This document shows positions 34,691-45,300 of a stretch of DNA of 64,000 bases, one piece after another. The stretch spans positions 16,590,248-16,654,247 of the forward strand of contig NC_012875.2 of NCBI RefSeq assembly GCF_000003195.3, in the 5' to 3' direction. The translations under genes were made by a program, and so were the position numbers. Under the pieces are notes generated by a model. It worked only from the letters and a program-made list of their open reading frames with translations, made no database searches and was not told where the DNA came from. Each line of letters opens with the position of its first letter. Position 1 is the stretch's first letter. The DNA is from Sorghum bicolor. Lineage: Eukaryota > Streptophyta > Magnoliopsida > Poales > Poaceae.

Positions 34691-35660
34691 CAATATAAAT
34701 ACAAAAAAAATAAATACAATTACAAACCAGCACATATATGATACCCAGACTCAAACTGAAGTTCCATCACATAATGATAGACACACATACATCACATGGA
34801 GTTCAATCCATATATAACAATACATTGTCTTGCACAAAGTTTGAACCGTCCAACAAAGTTTGACTCCGAAAGGTTACATGAATGCACATCCCAAAAGACT
34901 AGTAGTTTATGTTTGAGGCAGCAAGGTTTGTGCACAGTCACTTGTACAAACTAAAAAAACCAAAAGTCATGGTTCCAACAACAGAGCACATCCATCAAGT
35001 TAGGTGTGGAGAACCATTTTCTAGGAACTCAAGACAAAGACTCGTGGCCAGCACTTCCTGAAAAATATAACCATAATTAGGCAATGTAAATTTGTACAAT
35101 ACTAGTTTGTAATCAACAAAATGATGCTGAGAGAAGCTAATTCAGACTAGAGAAAGATTAGTTACTTATTAACTCAAAATACATGGGTTTTTAACAAAGT
35201 CATTACATATTCTGTTCTTAGATCTTTACAAACTATGCATACACATGTTGTCAAAAAAAGATGAAATATATATATTTGTGTGCTAGGTGTCACTTCTCAG
35301 TCAAAGTATATTCCAGGTATGTAGCTATGAGCCTCTTAAGCATGAACTTTGGATTTTGTACTACTATGAGACTACAGTTTATGATCTCTAATAAAATGTA
35401 GTGATTGCCTTCCAAATACAATCCTGTGTGCTGAATTTAGTCACTAGGTTTTTACAGATGGTCACTAAGTTTGTACATAGTCAGATGACTGTAAGTTTAG
35501 GAACATACCTGCAGTGCCCTTGAGAGGTGTACTAGATGCCTTCTTGCCTTCCCTCTTCTTGCATTCCTTTACCTATCACAGATGGTTTAATTAGGAACAT
35601 TGGCCATGCATCACAGGTAAAACCAAAATGAAAATTATATAAGTCTAGTTTATTACTTTA
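34691..35660. other. CACTA interior, no gene recognised
   Basis: AT-rich DNA with short frames only. The match to a Helitron 3' end begins at 35661. Confidence 0.6.
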
Positions 35661-35689
35661 CTAGGATCATACCCGTGCGTTGCAACGGG
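35661..35689 (-). mobile_element. Helitron 3' terminus (minus strand)
   Basis: The minus strand reads CCCGTTGCAACGCACGGG, ten more bases, then CTAG followed by T. It matches every fixed position of the maize Helitron 3' consensus as I recall it (YCGTNRYAAHGCACGKRYAHNNNNCTAG). Its 5' TC end should lie at higher coordinates; I could not place it. Confidence 0.7.
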
Positions 35690-36639
35690 AAAAAAATAGA
35701 CCATAATAATTTAAGTTTGCATCATTACATGTGTCATAATTACCTAAAATTGATGTGCTTGAGTGTAATACACACATCCATGTCCTACAATCCTCTCATT
35801 TTGCATACATAATAATATATAAAAAGGTTCACACACCAAAGGTAAAACTAATAATATACATATTCATGGACTACAATCCTAATTCCTAAGCGCCAAAAGA
35901 GTGGCTCCACCATCATACATGGAAACAGCTCCGGTTCCTCATCCACTATCACCAGAAGTGCTTCCTCTTAGTGGTTTGGTGCGACTCCTGCTCCTTGCAA
36001 GTGCTATCACCAAAGTGGCACCCTAAAATCCCTATTATACTTTTAAAAGTAAAATACATAAAATCTTAAATTGGAATGAGGGCAATAATCTGCATTGGAA
36101 AGCACATATACTTTACACTGAATAGCAAAAAACAACTAATAACTAAACAAATAGAGTGAATGATCTTTACATAAGTTATAAGAAAAGTTTCTATTTATTT
36201 GATCCCATTGGGCATGAGCATCGACAAAACAGGATGGAGGTCAGGAAGTAGATTGTTGGAGCCAAAAAAACACCCACCTGGAGCATCTCAAATTACCAGT
36301 TGTATACCTGCTCCTACCAAGAGCAAATGATTTTTAGTATCCATGATTGATCACATTTTCTTTTCTACTAATAACTAACTGTAAGAGGATATAAAAAATG
36401 CTTGATATTGTTGAATCATCAGGGTTGTTTAAAAGTCACTCGGATCCGCTCGCACGAGAGAATTCAAAGCATTGGTGGCTCCTTGACGTGCGGACACGCG
36501 TCTCCGTACCTTTTGCAAAAAGACCCTTTGATTTTTACATAATCAAACCTCTGTCCACCGTGTCCCCTTTAAACAGTAAACACGTTTTGATTTTTTATGA
36601 CCCGAACCCTATTGTAAATTTTATTTTGACACGAACAAG

Positions 36640-37233
36640 GTAGCCTAACAATTTTGTAGAAGTACCCTTGACATTTTGCGGAGAAACCCCCCCGCAGAGG
36701 CGTACCCCAAATCCCCTGCCCTAGCGCAATGCCCATCTCATCTCTAATCTCTCCCTCTCTCTCCTCTCTCTCCCCCCCGCCGCCGCACCACTGTCCTCGA
36801 TGCGCGCGCCTCCCTGTTGGCTGCCGTTGTTGGAGCACGAGGTCTCGCAGTTCGTTTATCGCCGCCGTCACCCCACCAGTGAGAGCTCCTCTCCTCCGCG
36901 TCTCTCTCTATCTCCAGTCTTTTCCCCCTTCTCTCTCTTTCCATTCGTCTACCTATTCCAAATAGAGGCGGGGTGACGCCTTCACAGCCCTGGAGGACGC
37001 GGTCTCCACCACTCGTGCGCGCACGCAACTCCAACACCCTCTTCCCCTCAATGCCCCATCGCGTCGTGCACGCCACTCCTGCCCCACGTGCCTCCCTGGG
37101 TTCGAAACCCTAGCTCCGTGCTCCAGCGGTGCGACGACGATGGTTGCTGCTCCGGCGCTCCGGCAAAGACTGATTGCGGTTTCATTGCAGGCTCTGAACC
37201 CCTTCAGTCCGGTGCACAGCGGATTAGGCTCCA
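36640..37233 (+). other. GC- and CT-rich leader upstream of the IQD fragment
   Basis: Bases 36720-37120 are CT-rich, then GC-rich, like a grass 5' untranslated region and first intron. It lies just upstream of the IQD start codon and was probably captured with it. No independent protein is supported. Confidence 0.4.
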
Positions 37234-37329
37234 ATGGGGAAGTTTCCAGCGAAGTGGATCAAGACCACGCTCTTCTGGCGGAAGAAGTCATTGTCGAGGT
37301 CCGGCTCCAGCAAGGCCAAGGATTTATTG
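37234..37329 (+). pseudogene. Captured first coding exon of an IQD (IQ67-domain) protein
   Basis: ATG at 37234 opens MGKFPAKWIKTTLFWRKKS and ends near KAKDLL at a GTGCGT donor-like site. IQD calmodulin-binding proteins of plants begin MGKSP-KWIK--LFGKK, so the N-terminal exon is recognisable. The IQ67 domain and the rest are absent. It is a fragment inside the mobile element and cannot make a working IQD protein. Confidence 0.7.
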
Positions 37330-38296
37330 GTGCGTTGTTCTTCTTTGGTAGTTTCAGAATGCTGTTAAGATTTCAATTTTCTCGATGTGCCTTCAGTCCA
37401 GCTAAGGAGTAGGGATCTGTTCTAGCAAGTAGCAACTGATGCGACTAACAAATAGCATGTATTTTCATATATATTTTGTTTATTTCTGTATACCACTGGG
37501 CTCTGTTCATGGCAAGTTTTGAGAGGTATTTAATTTTTATTACTCTGTGGCCGCCGTGAGGCCGCATGCCGCCAGGGCGCACGGCAGGATAACAGGACAC
37601 ACAACGATCCAACGGGTAATTCGTGCGTAGAGTGATGGTTAATGGTAATTAGCTGATTCAGCGGCCAGCTTGGTAGAGTCTGTGATGTTATGCATCTTCT
37701 TGTTTGAATTAGTTCCGTACCATTGGTGGTTTCATCAATCTGGGGTGAAATAATGCAGTTTGTTTGCTCAGTGTGGGGTTTGGGGGAAATAATCTGGTTG
37801 ATGTAGTGGCTAATCAAGATTTGTCTACACTGCAGCTATGCAAACTTATTTATGTTACGGGGTGGTACTACTATTGGATGACTCTTTGCTTTAAAAAGTG
37901 ACAAGGAAGTGGCACCTAGAAAACAATCAGTATGTAAAATGAAAAGCTCTGCTATGTACTTGTATCATTCTCCAAAATACATGTATTGCTACATGGAAGA
38001 TGACATTATATTTGCCTGATTTCTTTGAAATTCCCATGAGTTGTACTTCTATTATTTCTGTTTCCTCATGTTTTATGCTGAATCTCAATGCTTACTCAGT
38101 ATCTTATACTGCCCGTGCTAAAAGGAAATGTTTGACATATGCTTACTCAGTTTGTAATAATATTCCATATATTCATAATCATATACTGTTTTTAGATAAT
38201 GGAGACAAAACGACCTCATCCCTCTACTACTCGTCCTTGAAATATGTTGCTGTCTGTTTTCTTATAAACAAATTAAAAGGAAATGTTTGATTTCAG

Positions 38297-38576
38297 TTAG
38301 CAGGAGTCCAATGTGCTGGGAATTTAGAAACGGTTACTTTATTCTGGAGGTAATACTTGGAGCTGTTATTTTTTCCCTCATTCAAATTCAGTATGTTTGA
38401 TTTTCAAGATGGCCTGCTTCTTGTAATCAATAACCTTAGGTTTGTTGAAGGAAACCCTCTTGCCATTTTAACATCAAATGTCTATGTGCACAAGCGTCAA
38501 GGTTCTTAACTGTAACGTAGATGAGGAAACTGCTGCTGGGCAGCTAACCGTACTTTGCCAAAGCTATGAGCATAAG
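38297..38576 (+). pseudogene. Two exon-like fragments of unknown origin
   Basis: 38297-38349 (after TTTCAG, before GGTAAT) and about 38490-38576 (VLNCNVDEETAAGQLTVLCQ, then GTTATT) look like short exons with splice-like borders. I do not recognise the protein. They lie between the IQD and Kish fragments. Confidence 0.3.
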
Positions 38577-38810
38577 GTTATTATTACTATTAAAATGTGC
38601 TTTTCATCATTTTTATTTAACTAATATTTTATGATTATTTTTTGTTTAGAATTGGTGATGTAGCAATAATGTAGAAAGGAAAAGCTGATGTCATCAGTGA
38701 TGGTAAAACAGGTACATTAGAGAGTTTGTTCTTTTAGAAATTTCTAAAAAGGCTCTGTGCAGAAACATGTATAATATTATGACTGTACCAATTGCTCATG
38801 AATATGTGTC

Positions 38811-38898
38811 AACTCCTTCCTGACCGTGGTGTTGCTGGTGATCTGCAACTGCACCTGCATCAAGATGCAGTTCCCGGCCACCCTCAACGACAGCACAG
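38811..38898 (+). pseudogene. Captured exon of Kish (TMEM167-like) protein
   Basis: The frame NSFLTVVLLVICNCTCIKMQ and on to NDSTG, followed by GTAATT, matches the N-terminal half of plant Kish, a small secretory-pathway membrane protein of about 70 residues. Only this middle exon is present: the start codon, the first residues and the second membrane segment are not here. Differences from the usual sequence (N for T in the first membrane segment, S for R near the end) are consistent with decay. Confidence 0.75.
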
Positions 38899-39329
38899 GT
38901 AATTTTCTTTCTTCCATTGCTAGCCTACTAAGAAATCACAAAGAATGTGGGGATTTCATCTTGTGCTCTCTGTTATGCCCAATTGTTTTTTTGGCTATCG
39001 TGGCAAATAATTGAAAGTCAAAATCAGTGTGAAGGATACTGCCATCTGGTTGCTGTGAATTGTGTGTAATGGCGTCAGACGCCATCCATAAGCTGATTCA
39101 GAGATATTTTTTTAAAATAGTTATGATTCAGAGATAGTTAAAACTTGTAATAAGGATGAACCTTGCCGGGAGTGCCAGGCGACACTCTAGGCTGTGATGA
39201 ACCTTCCTGATGGTTAAAGTGGCCATTCTGCTCAAACAGTCCGAGCTCTTAAGGTTTATCCATTGAAGACAAGGTGAACTAATAACTCTCTGTACATCTA
39301 ACATGCTGAATAATTTGGGTTTTTTTCAG

Positions 39330-39449
39330 GAGCTGAATCCTGGGATATTGATGGAGCGTCTGACTTCATATTTTCGAGGTGACTTGGAGGCAGTTTCATC
39401 TATAGCAAACTCTGGTCTAGATGTATATGCTCACAACATTGAAACCGTG
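39330..39449 (+). pseudogene. Captured exon of lipoyl synthase
   Basis: After TTTTTTCAG the frame reads [20 protein letters not shown] and on to [13 protein letters not shown], which is the part of lipoyl synthase (radical-SAM, sulphur insertion into octanoyl groups) with the conserved DFRGD and HNIETV blocks; D of DFRGD is Y here. Similarity stops after HNIETV. The iron-sulphur cysteines are elsewhere in the protein and absent. Confidence 0.75.
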
Positions 39450-39569
39450 ACCAACCATCACTTTCTGACAAGAATCAAGATAAGTGTAGCTCTGAATATG
39501 TAGTCTTTGATCTCATTGAACTCTAAGATCTTCTGTGGTTCGTTGCTTCAGTTTTGATCTCATCTGAAT

Positions 39570-40097
39570 ATGTAGTCTTTGATCCACTGGCGGCCTTGTT
39601 ACGCGGGCTCACCGGCGTCCACCTTGATCTTCATCGACTGGCACCATCGGATCCACCAAAGGTGAGATGCTTGGACGCTGCCAACTGCTATAGCTGGGTC
39701 AATCCATTACTCGAAATAGACATTGCAAATTACAAGTAACTGCTACAACTTGCAAGTAACTGTTGTAGTTGCAGTAAACGCCCGAGTCTAAAGCTTGCAA
39801 CAAATGCCTGTGTCTAAAGGTCCTGGAGGATTTATATTTTGATCTGATTTACTTTCAAACAAGTGTATGCAACCATTTTAGATTTTTGTTTACAAAATTA
39901 TCGAGTCCTTTGCTGGCTGCCCATGTCATGTAACTTGTGAAATGGTTGGTTTTGCATGGCAGTGCATTGCGCTTCTGCAGCACGCTAGGAAGGGATGTTT
40001 CTTCCAGGACATACTTCATTATCTTAAAGAAAGCAATGTTCTCTTCCACAGCTCGCGGCTCCTGAGATCAAAGCGCATACAGCGGCTCTGCCGATAA
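39570..40097 (+). pseudogene. Two further exon-like fragments, unidentified
   Basis: 39570-39660 reads DPLAALLRGLTGVHLDLHRL up to a GTGAG donor-like site. 39963-40097 follows TGGCAG and reads CIALLQHARKGCFFQDILHY on to a stop, like a last exon with trailing untranslated sequence. I cannot name either. Same strand and style as the other captured pieces. Confidence 0.3.
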
Positions 40098-41825
40098 CAG
40101 ATCGAGCCATGTTGGCCGTGGAACATGCCACATCGAACTGCTACTGCTACCCTCCTTTGCTTTCATTGGGAGCTAGCTTATTGTGTTTAAGGCACTAATT
40201 TTGTGTGCTTGGGGAATGAGGACCCTAGGTGGAGGTGTCCATGGCTAGGTCGCTGGATACCATGATGTGTGAATTTCCATCAAATTCAGTCAAAACACTT
40301 CTGAGTTATGCGACCATATTTGTGTTCTTTGATAAATTTCACAAGATTTCATAACTACACAATTACTTTTCATAGGCATAGGTTTCATAACTACACAAAT
40401 ACTAATCACAGGCATGTTTAGTTGAGCAATAGATTAACATAGCGTGACTACAAATGTTCTTTTGTTCAGATTACGTTGAAATAACAATTTAGGTTGTAGT
40501 TCTAATCCCCTAATAAGTAGAATGTAGTTTGTGTTTCTAGGGCACCTAGCAGGCAAGCTTATGTGATCTAATTTAAACAGGTGTACCCAGTTTCTGTGAT
40601 AAGTGGAGAGATGTAAGTGTCTGCTCTATAGAAACCATTTCCTCTTGTACGACATCTGTGGTTGCTTCTCAAGGGATACAAGTAAGTAAGCAGCTTTGTT
40701 TAATATCTTTATACCCATGATGCCTAGAGATAACTTGCTGTTATTTTGTTTAGTGACATAACTAATTATTGCATTTATCATATCCATAGTTGTATGGGAT
40801 GCTCCTGCTGAAATAAAGATCATGCCTATAGCCCAGTTACCCCATTGTCGTGGTCAGTAAGTAGTGCTTGCTTTTTGGAATCTTGAAACTCTGCTGAGGA
40901 ATCACATTTTGTAGATTGGATTTATTCAACACTATTTTGAAGTGTAATTGGCTTCTTTCTATACCTGCAGATTTCAATATGACTATTTACCTGTGTGCTA
41001 ATGTTAAGATCTAATCCAATTTTGCAAGGCAAAGCTTAGTATATTAACCATTTTCTGATTTTTTTTGTCTTCTTTAGTTGCGTTGTTCGCTACCCATTGA
41101 AATATTTACTTATTTTTCTTTGCTACCAAGATGCGTAAGGAGACCGTGTACTCTAGGTGCAAGATCATGCAATATTTGTTTACTTAGTGAATATTGCTTT
41201 TAAAAAAGTACTTAATCATCAAAAGAGGCCACATCAACCAAATAACAGATTAATTGCTTTTAGTTATTATCCAGATATATGCTAGCCAATTATTTTATTG
41301 CCACATCATAATCTATGAACGTCATATGTTATGCCCTTTTCTATTTACAGAGTAGTCCATGATACCTAATCACCAAAAGAGGAAGGCTACATTGCTTTTG
41401 CCCCAACTGGTTAAATATAGCTATTTATGTGCTCAACTCGTGATCGGCTCTGATGTTCAGCGTCAAGGGAACTTGCCACCATGATGATTGGCTGTCTTTT
41501 GCAAACCTCATGTCTGCGAGCCGTGTAGTTTGCCGTTCTATGGTACGAGCTAAGATGTTCGATAGTCATTAATTCTTGATTGTTGTGTATGGTTCAGTAG
41601 TACTATAAATGTAATGAAGGGTTGTGTAATTTATAGCTGAACATAACCATGGGAGCTACAGTGGACATACAAATTATGCTATATGTCGATGCTTCATAAT
41701 TTTGTGTCATGTTTCTATTGGTATAATATGATATATGTTTCATAATGTATATGTATGTGATTGATATAGCTTTTACCATATCTGATTATAGAGCGGTGTA
41801 TATCAAACAGACTAGCTTTTATTCT
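40098..41825 (+). other. Helitron 3' interior, no gene recognised
   Basis: AT-rich sequence with no frame above about 65 codons and no motif, up to the terminal hairpin. Confidence 0.5.
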
Positions 41826-41867
41826 TCAAATCATGGTAGGGCGCCCGAAGGGCGCCGGATGTTCTAG

Positions 41868-42967
41868 TTTACATTCAGATTTCCTGCTGCTTGAGCTGCT
41901 CCCCCTGTTTGTTTGTTGGTGCAGCAAAGAAAAGTGTCCTGTTTTTATTGACCCGATATATAAAGAAAAATGCATGCACAAGTTTTCTTCCATTCTTTCT
42001 CCTATAAATTCTACTTTCCTGATAGACGTTTGATCCAGTTTGAATGTGGGAAGATGCAGGGACACGCTATTTTGTTAAGGCGTTTGAAGTCAGGCATAGG
42101 GCCTTGATATTTACTCAAATCACAAAGATGCTTGACGCCTTCAAAGAGTTCATAAACTTATATGGGTATACATATTTTCATTTAGATATAGCACACCAAA
42201 GTAGGGAGGATGAGGAGCACAAGGGCTAGAATATTGTAAGAACCTGCTTTTTAGCAAATAATTAACCATAGTAAAATAAACAATAAGTTTCTCTTAATTA
42301 CATTAACTTGTTAATTTAATACACCTTGGCATGGACATATATAAATCGTATGTAAATTCTTGGAGCTATGCAGATCAATATAGCTTCACAAAATAGCACA
42401 CAATCATTCTCTCACATCTAGTTGCAATATAGTAGTATATTTCACTGCAGCTACTGTTGCCATACCCTGATCATCCATGGAGAGTGGCAATTGGGTGAGA
42501 GTAAGGCAGCTGACCATGGAAGAAGTCAAGAGAAGTAGCCAGGTGAGGATCAACCACATCGAAAAGAAGAAACTTTTCAGTAGTCAAGACCTGCAAGGAG
42601 AAAGCGTGCTTGTTGAGGGAGAGAGTGAAGCTAAACATCACCGGGATTAAGGTGAGGTTTATTTTCACATGCACATCTATAGAAACTTTTTCCTTCTCCA
42701 CTAAGAGCACGATACACCTACCATGAAGATAGATATTTTGACTGTACTAGTAGAGCATAGCTAACAAATACTAGGTGATATGTTTTGGCCAAGGAAAATG
42801 TGCTAGCTGTAATCAGAACATGAACTAGTATTCTCCTTTTTTTTGTGTGCAAATATACACATAAATAGTTGAATCTGGGCTAAAACATTTACAAAAGAAA
42901 CTTTCACATCTACATGTAAACTGACTAGATGAACTGAGTTTGAGGATGCAAGAGTAGGAGCACTCAC
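41868..42967. other. CACTA interior right of the Helitron, no gene recognised
   Basis: Short frames only. 42460-42720 is purine-rich on the plus strand. Confidence 0.5.
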
Positions 42968-43830
42968 TGTCAGGTTGTGGAGGTTGTCGCCGGACTTTGG
43001 AGTCATGGTGCTGCACACACGGGTCTTCTTGGCCCTGTCCTGGGCATCACGGCCGCCAAGCACGGCACCGTGATGGAGCAGGTCGCCGCCGGCCGCCACC
43101 CGCCAACCTGCACACATTAGAGAGGAAAAATCGAAGGGGAGAAATAGATAGATAGCAACTACAACTTTTGGGGACTTGATTTGGGGTACAAATCGCTGAA
43201 ATACTCCAGCCATGGGGGTGGATTTGGTACAGCCACCTTGGGCGCCATGGCTGCAGAAGAGGGAAAAAGGAAGCAGAGCTAGCAGAGAGAGGAGACGGAG
43301 AGTGGGCAGTGCGTGTGTTGCTCTGTTGACTTGCAAGTGCATTGGGGCGCCAAGCGGTGGCGCTCGGGCTCCTGCTCGCCGCGGTGAGGACGCGGACGTC
43401 ACAGGCCCCTGGTGAGGTCTACGTCGGAGCTCTCCATGGCCGGCTCGACGACGACGAGTGCGCGAGGGCGAGGCGGTGGCGGCTACCTAGAAGCAGAGGG
43501 GGAAGACGGCGCGGCGGCTCCTATTTATAGCGGCGGCGGACGGTTGGGGGGGTTACAGCGGCTCCTGGGCGTCCGTGCTTCGGGGAGGACACGCGGTGCT
43601 CATCGGCGTCCGTGCCATGGAGGCTGAGGGCGCGATGCGGGTGGCGGGGCGCAGCTCTGCCCTTGGGGAGGCGGCGGCGGCAGCCTGGAAGAGGCAGGGG
43701 GCGCGCCTCCTAGGGTTGGGGCGCAGGGGAAGTTCGCGGCTGGGCCTTGGCTGCTGCGCGGGCCGAGTGGGATGGCGAGCAGGCCAGCCGGGCCTCGCGG
43801 CTGCGCAGGGGTGGAAGGTGGGGCCCATTT
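42968..43830 (-). pseudogene. GC-rich exon-like captured segment in the CACTA element
   Basis: Minus strand: exon-like 43107-42968 lies between an AG acceptor (TGTGCAG) and a GTGAGTG donor and reads GWRVAAGGDLLHHGAVLGGR and on to SGDNLHNLT in the open frame. Upstream, 43110-43830 is GC-rich like a grass gene 5' region, with frames in several directions. I do not recognise the gene. It has the look of another captured fragment, acquired by the CACTA element itself. Confidence 0.35.
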
Positions 43831-44042
43831 TCTTTAGCGTCGGATAGGCCAACGCTATATCCAGTTTTAGCGTCAGATCGGCTAACCCTATAGATCAATA
43901 ATTATAGCGTCAGACAACAACTCGCTATATATGACTTCAGCGTCAGATCGTCTCTCGCTTTTCTTTACCGTCAGATCCTCCAACGCTTAAAAAAACATTT
44001 ACCGTCAGATGTCTGACCCTAAAAAAGTGTTGTGGTGTAGTG
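43831..44042. repeat. Right end and subterminal repeats of the CACTA element
   Basis: AGCGTCAGA-like units (also ACCGTCAGAT) recur about seven times, then the terminal repeat GTGTTGTGGTGTAGTG. Confidence 0.9.
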
Positions 44043-44045
44043 ACC

Positions 44046-44556
44046 CGGGAGTATTCCAGAGTATCGATTTTCCACAGGGAACGTGAGTGTACTAATTAAG
44101 ATCCAAGATCGCCCAAGGATAACTATATAATTATTTTTGGTGGTGGGAAGAGAGGAAGTTTCGTGAGAGTTCTCTAGTTGATCTAAGAATCAAGAATTAC
44201 TTCAAGATTATCTATATCGGGACATCAGAACACTAACCACGGAAAGAGATGAGAAGGGGGCTAGGAAGGTCTGACTACGGTCCTACAAACACCGATCCGA
44301 ACGTGGTGGAATACGTCGACCGTTAGGGCTGTCACTACCCTAAGGCTACCACAACAATCTGCAGGATTGGGTGCAATTCCAGGTAATCGCAAGACTAAAC
44401 ACCACGTCTAATCTATTAATTACTACTCTAATGTCTCAAAGATTAGAGCACTTGATGCAAGCGGGAATCCAATAAATAACTTGAATGTAAATAAAAGTAA
44501 TTAGAGAACTCAGGAGTTATGAATTGAAGAACCTGGAGAACGATGAAGAACGAACC
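44046..44556 (-). repeat. 5' LTR of element D, piece 2 of 3
   Basis: Continues the D LTR from CGGGAGTATTCC and matches 14540-15050 with about ten substitutions. It ends at GAACC (44552-44556), the target duplication of C. Confidence 0.95.
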
Positions 44557-45253
44557 TGTTGACACCGTTTTTGGGCACGTGTCTAGGATGGCAGGATAAG
44601 GTGGCAGTATGCTGTTTACAGGGTGAGTTACCGATGAGGATGGTTGCCGATGAAGGAGAAGTTGAACGTGACTAAGTCTACAGGCAGTGATATGACTGTG
44701 CCGATGGCTAGATAAGAAAGTCTGCCGATGACTATGGCAAAGGGTCTGCCGATAATACAAAGAGGGAATCCGGAAGCTGCCGGTCGTTGTGTGGAGGAGT
44801 TTCAGTTTGTCACGGGGGATAGTTTTGTTATTTCCTTAATTATGTACATCGTTTTGTATACGGATTCCGTGTAATTTGGAATTCGAATTCTAATCGTGTC
44901 TGGTTGTAGCTCTTTGAGCAGGGTATAAATATAGACCCTAGGGCCTTGTAATGAGATCTATCAATCAATCAAACACACGTTTTTACTCATATTCCAGCAT
45001 CTACTTTTCGACGACTTCGTCATACTTTTTCCTTTTATTACGAGTTCTTAGGAATTCGTAGACTTAAGCTCGGCGTGTTCTCGAGTTCCGCGTGAGTACC
45101 TCTTAGCCGTGACATCCGGGCGCATCGCTGTTGTCAGGACTAAAGTATTCGAGTTATCACCTTTGCCGATAGTAAGGTCAAATCGGCTGGCACGCCTTAA
45201 CGTTTGAATCGGGTATTAGCCCTTTGTGTTTGCAGACCAGCTTTGCATCAACA
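44557..45253 (+). repeat. 5' LTR of element C (697 bp)
   Basis: TGTTGACACC...CATCAACA. TATAAATA at 44924-44931 is the likely promoter of the genomic RNA. TGCCGATG occurs three times in the first 200 bases. Confidence 0.97.
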
Positions 45254-45260
45254 CATCTTT

Positions 45261-45278
45261 TGGCACGCCCGGTGGGAC
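45261..45278 (+). other. Primer binding site of element C
   Basis: TGGCACGCCCGGTGGGAC begins 8 bases after the LTR. It starts with TGG (pairs with the tRNA CCA end) and resembles Tat-type primer sites. I do not assign the tRNA. Confidence 0.7.
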
Positions 45279-45300
45279 AAGATTCAAGATCAAGATCAAC

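Larger units (their letters stand above)
36029..41867 (+). mobile_element. Candidate Helitron with captured gene fragments
   Basis: The right end has the hairpin GGCGCCC-GAA-GGGCGCC (41840-41856), a short spacer and CTAG (41864-41867) followed by T, as in rice- and maize-type Helitrons. A plausible left end is TCCCTATTATACTTTT at 36029, preceded by A and close to the TCTMTAYTA consensus. The interior holds exon pieces of at least three unrelated genes, all on the plus strand and with flanking intron sequence, as expected of Helitron capture at DNA level. No Rep/helicase frame is seen. The right end is firm, the left end tentative. Confidence 0.55.
34393..44042. mobile_element. Non-autonomous CACTA (En/Spm-type) DNA transposon, 9650 bp
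   Basis: The ends are CACTTCACCACAACACC and GTGTTGTGGTGTAGTG, which are inverted copies with the CACT(A/T) start. ACC is duplicated at 34390-34392 and 44043-44045, the 3-bp duplication expected of CACTA. Removing it joins the D LTR perfectly, as in the intact partner (TTCACCCGGGAG). Both subterminal regions carry many copies of AGCGTCAGA. No transposase is recognisable, so it needs a partner in trans. Its interior carries Helitron ends and gene fragments. Confidence 0.95.

Noticed and set aside
36729..37351. Several GC-rich overlapping frames upstream of the IQD fragment
   Set aside because: They run in different frames on both strands with no motif; best explained as captured 5' untranslated and intron sequence.
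38811..38898. A functional Kish gene
   Set aside because: Only one exon is present, flanked by unrelated fragments inside a transposon.
39330..39449. A functional lipoyl synthase gene
   Set aside because: A single exon without the cysteine motifs; similarity ends abruptly.
42738..42752. 5' end of the minus-strand Helitron at CTAGTAGAGC
   Set aside because: Close to the reverse of TCTMTAYTA but lacking the final A and the following T; too weak to place a boundary.
45226..45300. Gag start upstream of 45301
   Set aside because: The frame is open but has no ATG and begins inside the LTR before the PBS; the ATG at 45301 is the first sensible start.
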